From Eledone cirrhosa (taxonomy: Eukaryota; Mollusca; Cephalopoda; Octopoda; Eledonidae): a DNA stretch of 64,000 nt. Shown in pieces: positions 55,901-64,000 of the stretch. The notes below the pieces were generated by a model. The model had not been told where the DNA came from. It saw nothing but the letters and a program-made list of their open reading frames with translations, and ran no database searches. Position 1 is the stretch's first letter, and every line of letters begins with the position of its first letter. Both the position numbers and the translations under genes were made by a program. The DNA lies in NCBI GenBank assembly GCA_964016885.1, contig OZ024741.1:414855081-414919080 (forward strand). The letters run 5' to 3'.

Positions 55901-56650
55901 ATAATATAGTGTAGTTTAGTAGAATAAGCTGGTACTAGAACACAACATAGGTTTCTCACATAATATAGTGTAGTCTAGTAGAATAAGTTGGTACTAGAAC
56001 ACAACATAGGTTTCTTACATAATATAGTGTAGTTTAGTAGAATAAGCTGGTACTGGGACACAACATAGGTTTCTTACATAATATAGTGTAGTTTAGTAGA
56101 ATAAGCTGGTACTGCGACACAACATAGGTTTCTTACATAATATAGTGTAGTTTAGTAGAATAAGATGGTACTGGGACATAACATAGGTTTCTTACATAAT
56201 ATAGTGTGGTTTAGTAGAATAAGCTGGTACTGGTACACAACATAGATTTCTTACATAATATAGTGTAGTTTAGTAGAATAAGCTGGGACTGGGACACAAC
56301 ATAGGTTTCTTACATAATATAGTGTAGTTTAGTAGAATAAGCTGGTACTGGGACACAACATAGGTTTCTTACATAATATAGTGTAGTTTAGTAGAATAAG
56401 CTGGTACTGGGACACAAAATAGGTTTCTTACATAATATAGTGTAGTTTAGTAGAAAAAGCTGCTACTAGAACACAACATAGGTTTCTTACATAATATAGT
56501 GTAGTTTAGTAGAATAAGCTGGTACTGGGACACAAAATAGGTTTCTTACATAATATAGTGTAGTTTAGTAGAATAAGCTGGTACTAGAACACAACATAGG
56601 TTTCTTACATAATATAGTGTAGTTTAGTAGAATAAGCTGGTACTGGGACA
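52990..56650 (+). repeat. Near-tandem 64-monomer unit, left copy (period 3,776 bp)
   Basis: Marker pairs at +3,776 bp: T45C at 53604 and 57380; A8C at 53744 and 57520; the TTCCC-type variant at 54534 and 58310; C36G at 55006 and 58782; T56C at 55975 and 59751; C24T at 56179 and 59955. I saw T56C and C24T only in these two copies, which makes them good evidence of direct duplication. Confidence 0.87.
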
Positions 56651-56765
56651 CAACATAGGTTTCTTACATAATATAGTGAGGTTTAGTAGAATAAGCTGGT
56701 ACTGGTACACAACATAGGTTTCTTACATAATATAGTGTGGTTTAGTAGAATAAGCTGGGACTGGG

Positions 56766-59700
56766 ACACAACATAGGTTTCTTACATAATATAGTGAGGT
56801 TTAGTAGAATAAGCTGGTACTGGTACACAACATAGGTTTCTTACATAATATAGTGTGGTTTAGTAGAATAAGCTGGGACTGGGACACAACATAGGTTTCT
56901 TACATAATATAGTGTAGTTTAGTAGAATAAGCTGGTACTGGGACACAACATAGGTTTCTTACATAATATAGTGAGGTTTAGTAGAATAAGCTGGTACTAG
57001 AACACAACATAGGTTTCTTACATAATATAGTGTGGTTTAGTAGAATAAGCTGGGACTGGGACACAACATAGGTTTCTTACATAATATAGTGTAGTTTAGT
57101 AGAATAAGCTGCTACTAGAACACAACATAGGTTTCTTACATAATATAGTGTAGTTTAGTAGAATAAGCTGGTACTGGGACACAACATAGGTTTCTTACAT
57201 AATATAGTGTAGTTTAGTAGAATAAGCTGCTACTAGAACACAACATAGGTTTCTTACATAATATAGTGTAGTTTAGTAGAATAAGCTGGTACTAGAACAC
57301 AACATAGGTTTCTTACATAATATAGTGTGGTTTAGTAGAATAAGCTGGTACTGGGACACAACATAGGTTTCTTACATAACATAGTGTAGTTTAGTAGAAT
57401 AAGCTGGTACTGGGACACAACATAGGTTTCTTACATAATATAGTGTAGTTTAGTAGAATAAGCTGGTACTGGGACACAACATAGGTTTCTTACATAATAT
57501 AGTGAGATTTAGTAGAATACGCTGCTACTGGGACACAACATAGGTTTCTTACATAATATAGTGTAGTTTAGTAGAATAAGCTGGTACTGGGACACAACAT
57601 AGGTTTCTTACATAATATAGTGAGATTTAGTAGAATAAGCTGCTACTGGGACACAACATAGGTTTCTTACATAATATAGTGTAGTTTAGTAGAATAAGCT
57701 GGTACTGGGACACAACATAGGTTTCTTACATAATATAGTGTAGTTTAGTAGAATAAGCTGGTACTAGAACACAACATAGGTTTCTCACATAATATAGCGT
57801 AGTTTAGTAGAATAAGTTGGTACTTGAACACAACATAGGTTTCTTACATAATATAGTGTAGTTTAGTAGAATAAGCTGGTACTGGGACACAACATAGGTT
57901 TCTTACATAATATAGTGTAGTTTAGTAGAATAAGCTGGTACTGGGACACAACATAGGTTTCTTACATAATATAGTGTAGTTTAGTAGAATAAGCTGGTAC
58001 TAGAACACAACATAGGTTTCTCACATAATATAGCGTAGTTTAGTAGAATAAGTTGGTACTTGAACACAACATAGGTTTCTTACATAATATAGTGTAGTTT
58101 AGTAGAATAAGCTGGTACTGGGACACAACATAGGTTTCTTACATAATATAGTGTAGTTTAGTAGAATAAGCTGGTACTGGTACACAACATAGGTTTCTTA
58201 CATAATATAGTGTAGTTTAGTAGAATAAGCTGGTACCGGGACACAACATAGGTTTCTTACATAATATAGTGAGGTTTAGTAGAATAAGCTGGTACTAGAA
58301 CACAACATAGGCTTCCCACATAATATAGTGTAGTTTAGTAGAATAAGTTGGTACTTGAACACAACATAGGTTTCTTACATAATATAGTGTAGTTTAGTAG
58401 AATAAGCTGGTACTGGGACACAACATAGGTTTCTTACATAATATAGTGTAGTTTAGTAGAATAAGCTGGTACTGGTACACAACATAGGTTTCTTACATAA
58501 TATAGTGTAGTTTAGTAGAATAAGCTGGTACCGAGACACAACATAGGTTTCTTACATAATATAGTGTGGTTTAGTAGAATAAGCTGGGACTGGGACACAA
58601 CATAGGTTTCTTACATAATATAGTGTGGTTTAGTAGAATAAGCTGGGACTGGGACACAACATAGGTTTCTTACATAATATAGTGAGGTTTAGTAGAATAA
58701 GCTGGTACTAGAACACAACATAGGTTTCTTACATAATATAGTGTAGTTTAGTAGAATAAGATGGTACTAGAACACAACATAGGTTTGTTACATAATATAG
58801 TGAGGTTTAGTAGAATAAGCTGGTACTGGTACACAACATAGGTTTCTTACATAATATAGTGTAGTTTAGTAGAATAAGCTGGTACTGGGACACAACATAG
58901 GTTTCTTACATAATATAGTGTAGATTAGTAGAATAAGCTGGTACTGGTACACAACATAGGTTTCTTACATACTATAGTGTAGTTTAGTAGAATAAGCTGG
59001 GACTAGGACACAACATAGGTTTCTTACATAATATAGTGTAGTTTAGTAGAATAAGCTGGTACTGGTACACAACATAGGTTTCTTACATAATATAGTGTGG
59101 TTTAGTAGAATAAGCTGGTACTGGGACACAACATAGGTTTCTCACATAATATAGTGTAGTTTAGTAGAATAAGCTGGGACTGGGACACAACATAGGTTTC
59201 TTACATAATATAGTGTAGTTTAGTAGAATAAGTTGGTACTAGAACACAACATAGGTTTCTTACATAATATCGTGTAGTTTAGTAGAATAAGCTGGGACTG
59301 GGACACAACATAGGTTTCTCACATAATATAGTGTAGTTTAGTAGAATAAGCTGGGACTGGGACACAACATAGGTTTCTTACATAATATAGTGTAGTTTAG
59401 TAGAATAAGCTGGTACTGGGACACAACATAGGTTTCTTACATAATATAGTGTAGTTTAGTAGAATAAGCTGCTACTAGAACACAACATAGGTTTCTTACA
59501 TAATATAGTGTAGTTTAGGAGAATAAGCTGGTACTGGGACACAACATAGGTTTCTCACATAATATAGTGTAGTTTAGTAGAATAAGTTGGTACTAGAACA
59601 CAACATAGGTTTCTTACATAATATCGTGTAGTTTAGTAGAATAAGCTGGGACTGGGACACAACATAGGTTTCTTACATAATATAGTGTAGTTTAGTAGAA

Positions 59701-60426
59701 TAAGCTGGTACTAGAACACAACATAGGTTTCTCACATAATATAGTGTAGTCTAGTAGAATAAGTTGGTACTAGAACACAACATAGGTTTCTTACATAATA
59801 TAGTGTAGTTTAGTAGAATAAGCTGGTACTGGGACACAACATAGGTTTCTTACATAATATAGTGTAGTTTAGTAGAATAAGCTGGTACTGCGACACAACA
59901 TAGGTTTCTTACATAATATAGTGTAGTTTAGTAGAATAAGATGGTACTGGGACATAACATAGGTTTCTTACATAATATAGTGTGGTTTAGTAGAATAAGC
60001 TGGTACTGGTACACAACATAGATTTCTTACATAATATAGTGTAGTTTAGTAGAATAAGCTGGGACTGGGACACAACATAGGTTTCTTACATAATATAGTG
60101 TAGTTTAGTAGAATAAGCTGGTACTGGGACACAACATAGGTTTCTTACATAATATAGTGTAGTTTAGTAGAATAAGCTGGTACTGGGACACAAAATAGGT
60201 TTCTTACATAATATAGTGTAGTTTAGTAGAAAAAGCTGCTACTAGAACACAACATAGGTTTCTTACATAATATAGTGTAGTTTAGTAGAATAAGCTGGTA
60301 CTGGGACACAAAATAGGTTTCTTACATAATATAGTGTAGTTTAGTAGAATAAGCTGGTACTAGAACACAACATAGGTTTCTTACATAATATAGTGTAGTT
60401 TAGTAGAATAAGCTGGTACTGGGACA
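56766..60426 (+). repeat. Near-tandem 64-monomer unit, right copy (period 3,776 bp)
   Basis: Partner of 52,990-56,650; the two are separated by about two monomers that themselves repeat the gag/gtgg pattern. At about 60,430 this copy keeps the C27A series while the left copy had already switched, which sets the boundary. The same 64-monomer spacing is seen earlier between 37778 and 41554. Confidence 0.87.
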
Positions 60427-63400
60427 CAAAATAGGTTTCTTACATAATATAGTGTAGTTTAGTAGAATAAGCTGCTACTAGAACACAACATAGGTTTCTT
60501 ACATAATATAGTGTAGTTTAGTAGAATAAGCTGGTACTGGGACACAACATAGGTTTCTTACATAATATAGTGTAGTTTAGTAGAATAAGCTGCTACTAGA
60601 ACACAACATAGGTTTCTTACATAATATAGTGTAGTTTAGTAGAATAAGCTGGTACTAGAACACAACATAGGTTTCTTACATAATATAGTGTAGTTTAGTA
60701 GAATAAGCTGGTACTGGGACACAACATAGGTTTCTTACATAATATAGTGTAGTTTAGAAGAATAAGCTGGTACTGGGACACAACATAGGTTTCTTACATA
60801 ATATGGTGTAGTTTAGTAGAATAAGCTGGTACTGGGACACAACATAGGTTTCTTACATAATATAGTGTAGTTTAGTAGAATAAGCTGGTACTGGGACACA
60901 ACTTAGGTTTCTTACATAATATAGTGTAGTTTAGAAGAATAAGCTGGTTCTGGGACACAACATAGGTTTCTTACATAATATAGTGTAGTTTAGTAGAATA
61001 AGCTGGTACTGGTACACAACATAGGTTTCTTACATAATATAGTGTAGTTTAGTAGAATAAGCTGGTACTGGGACACAACTTAGGTTTCTTACATAATATA
61101 GTGTAGTTTAGTAGAAAAAGCTGGTACTGGTACACAACATAGGTTTCTTACATAATATAGTGTAGTTTAGTAGAATAAGCTGGTACTGGGACACAACATA
61201 GGTTTCTTACATAATATAGTGAGATTTAGTAGAATAAGCTGGTACTGGGACACAACATAGGTTTCTTACATAATATAGTGTAGTTTAGTAGAATAAGCTG
61301 CTACTAGAACACAACATAGGTTTCTTACATAATATAGTGTAGTTTAGTAGAATAAGCTGGTACTGGGACACAACATAGGTTTCTTACATAATATAGTGAG
61401 GTTTAGTAGAATAAGCTGGTACTAGAACACAACATAGGCTTCCCACATAATATAGTGTAGTTTAGTAGAATAAGTTGGTACTTGAACACAACATAGGTTT
61501 CTTACATAATATAGTGTAGTTTAGTAGAATAAGCTGGTACTGGGACACAACATAGGTTTCTTACATAATATAGTGTAGTTTAGTAGAATAAGCTGGTACT
61601 GGTACACAACATAGGTTTCTTACATAATATAGTGTAGTTTAGTAGAATAAGCTGGTACCGAGACACAACATAGGTTTCTTACATAATATAGTGTGGTTTA
61701 GTAGAATAAGCTGGGACTGGGACACAACATAGGTTTCTTACATAATATAGTGTGGTTTAGTAGAATAAGCTGGGACTGGGACACAACATAGGTTTCTTAC
61801 ATAATATAGTGAGGTTTAGTAGAATAAGCTGGTACTAGAACACAACATAGGTTTCTTACATAATATAGTGTAGTTTAGTAGAATAAGATGGTACTAGAAC
61901 ACAACATAGGTTTGTTACATAATATAGTGAGGTTTAGTAGAATAAGCTGGTACTGGTACACAACATAGGTTTCTTACATAATATAGTGTAGTTTAGTAGA
62001 ATAAGCTGGTACTGGGACACAACATAGGTTTCTTACATAATATAGTGTAGATTAGTAGAATAAGCTGGTACTGGTACACAACATAGGTTTCTTACATACT
62101 ATAGTGTAGTTTAGTAGAATAAGCTGGGACTAGGACACAACATAGGTTTCTTACATAATATAGTGTAGTTTAGTAGAATAAGCTGGTACTGGTACACAAC
62201 ATAGGTTTCTTACATAATATAGTGTGGTTTAGTAGAATAAGCTGGTACTGGGACACAACATAGGTTTCTCACATAATATAGTGTAGTTTAGTAGAATAAG
62301 CTGGGACTGGGACACAACATAGGTTTCTTACATAATATAGTGTAGTTTAGTAGAATAAGTTGGTACTAGAACACAACATAGGTTTCTTACATAATATCGT
62401 GTAGTTTAGTAGAATAAGCTGGGACTGGGACACAACATAGGTTTCTCACATAATATAGTGTAGTTTAGTAGAATAAGCTGGGACTGGGACACAACATAGG
62501 TTTCTTACATAATATAGTGTAGTTTAGTAGAATAAGCTGGTACTGGGACACAACATAGGTTTCTTACATAATATAGTGTAGTTTAGTAGAATAAGCTGCT
62601 ACTAGAACACAACATAGGTTTCTTACATAATATAGTGTAGTTTAGGAGAATAAGCTGGTACTGGGACACAACATAGGTTTCTCACATAATATAGTGTAGT
62701 TTAGTAGAATAAGTTGGTACTAGAACACAACATAGGTTTCTTACATAATATCGTGTAGTTTAGTAGAATAAGCTGGGACTGGGACACAACATAGGTTTCT
62801 TACATAATATAGTGTAGTTTAGTAGAATAAGCTGGTACTAGAACACAACATAGGTTTCTCACATAATATAGTGTAGTTTAGTAGAATAAGTTGGTACTAG
62901 AACACAACATAGGTTTCTTACATAATATAGTGTAGTTTAGTAGAATAAGCTGGTACTGGGACACAACATAGGTTTCTTACATAATATAGTGTAGTTTAGT
63001 AGAATAAGCTGGTACTGCGACACAACATAGGTTTCTTACATAATATAGTGTAGTTTAGTAGAATAAGATGGTACTGGGACACAACATAGGTTTCTTACAT
63101 AATATAGTGTGGTTTAGTAGAATAAGCTGGTACTGGTACACAACATAGATTTCTTACATAATATAGTGTAGTTTAGTAGAATAAGCTGGGACTGGGACAC
63201 AACATAGGTTTCTTACATAATATAGTGTAGTTTAGTAGAATAAGCTGGTACTGGGACACAACATAGGTTTCTTACATAATATAGTGTAGTTTAGTAGAAT
63301 AAGCTGGTACTGGGACACAAAATAGGTTTCTTACATAATATAGTGTAGTTTAGTAGAATAAGCTGCTACTAGAACACAACATAGGTTTCTTACATAATAT

Positions 63401-64000
63401 AGTGTAGTTTAGTAGAATAAGCTGGTACTGGGACACAAAATAGGTTTCTTACATAATATAGTGTAGTTTAGTAGAATAAGCTGGTACTAGAACACAACAT
63501 AGGTTTCTTACATAATATAGTGTAGTTTAGTAGAATAAGCTGGTACTGGGACACAAAATAGGTTTCTTACATAATATAGTGTAGTTTAGTAGAATAAGCT
63601 GCTACTAGAACACAACATAGGTTTCTTACATAATATAGTGTCGTTTAGTAGAATAAGCTGGTACTGGGACACAACATAGGTTTCTTACATAATATAGTGT
63701 AGTTTAGTAGAATAAGCTGCTACTAGAACACAACATAGGTTTCTTACATAATATAGTGTAGTTTAGTAGAATAAGCTGGTACTAGAACACAACATAGGTT
63801 TCTTACATAATATAGTGTAGTTTAGTAGAATAAGCTGGTACTGGGACACAACATAGGTTTCTTACATAATATAGTGTAGTTTAGAAGAATAAGCTGGTAC
63901 TGGGACACAACATAGGTTTCTTACATAATATGGTGTAGTTTAGTAGAATAAGCTGGTACTGGGACACAACATAGGTTTCTTACATAATATAGTGTAGTTT

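Larger units (their letters stand above)
2508..64000 (+). repeat. 59-bp satellite DNA array, about 1,042 copies, continues past the window
   Basis: Head-to-tail tandem array in one orientation. I number the monomer from the T of TAGAATAAGC at 2761, so 2761-2819 is one consensus copy. Landmarks are AAGCTGG at 7-13, ACTGGGACACAAC at 15-27, ATAGGTTTCTT at 28-38 and ATAATATAGTG at 41-51. Composition is 20 A, 19 T, 13 G, 7 C, with no CpG. The phase is identical at 2521 plus every multiple of 3,540 and position 64000 falls on monomer base 57 as predicted, so there is no net indel. Recurrent substitutions cluster at 13-14, 17-20, 27-28, 48-54 and 10. Every frame of both strands is stopped and the period is not a multiple of three, so it is non-coding. 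Consensus carries AluI (AGCT) and RsaI (GTAC) sites. I do not recognise a named family. Confidence 0.99.

Noticed and set aside
2508..64000. CRISPR-like appearance (regular short direct repeats)
   Set aside because: Repeats abut head to tail with no variable spacers, the context is eukaryotic, and no cas genes are present. This is satellite DNA.
2508..64000. Coding tandem-repeat protein
   Set aside because: The monomer has stops such as TAG and TAA in every frame, and a 59-bp period cycles through all frames, so no frame stays open for more than a few monomers on either strand.
2508..64000. Telomeric repeat or CENP-B box
   Set aside because: No TTAGGG-type array is present, and the CENP-B box needs CpGs that the consensus lacks.

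Overview
This window looks like nuclear DNA of a mollusc, most likely a cephalopod of the octopus or squid type. There are no prokaryotic genes. The left flank carries a decayed non-LTR retrotransposon (LINE) tail, a long TG/TTTG microsatellite and the 3' part of a tRNA-derived SINE. The SINE body (B-box-like segment, 'CCTTTCATCC', 'AAGTACCAGT', a terminal ATT run) resembles the abundant cephalopod tRNA-derived SINEs I know. The organism call is inference from repeat families. No intact protein-coding gene is supported anywhere.

Layout. Positions 1-862: a dead LINE reverse-transcriptase C-terminal region on the + strand, broken over three reading frames with internal stops. 863-1096: no recognisable feature. 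1097-1326: TG/TTTG microsatellite. 1322-1627: a diverged direct repeat of about 115-130 bp whose start recurs inverted at 1571-1627. 1695-1862: an 18-bp-period duplication leading into the SINE fragment. 1863-2507: AT-rich unique-looking DNA. 2508 to the end of the window: one uninterrupted satellite array.

The satellite dominates: about 61.5 kb, or about 1,042 head-to-tail copies of a 59-bp monomer in one orientation. The array runs off the right edge. The consensus monomer is 66% A+T, G-rich relative to C on the + strand (13 G, 7 C), and contains no CpG. The repeat phase is exact: the same monomer base recurs every 59 x 60 = 3,540 bp at every checkpoint, and the last base of the window is still in register with the first full copies. 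There is therefore no net insertion or deletion over the array.

Variation is almost entirely substitution, drawn from a limited set of recurrent linked haplotypes. Their order recurs at long range and reveals nested higher-order repeats. These include a clean 31-monomer tandem duplication (1,829 bp), a near-tandem 64-monomer unit (3,776 bp), and long-range copies offset by 2,419, 7,257, 12,803 and 12,508 bp, all integer multiples of 59. This is the pattern expected from repeated unequal exchange or segmental amplification. The array has no open reading frame of note. It could be centromeric, pericentromeric or subtelomeric heterochromatin, but nothing in the sequence fixes its chromosomal position.
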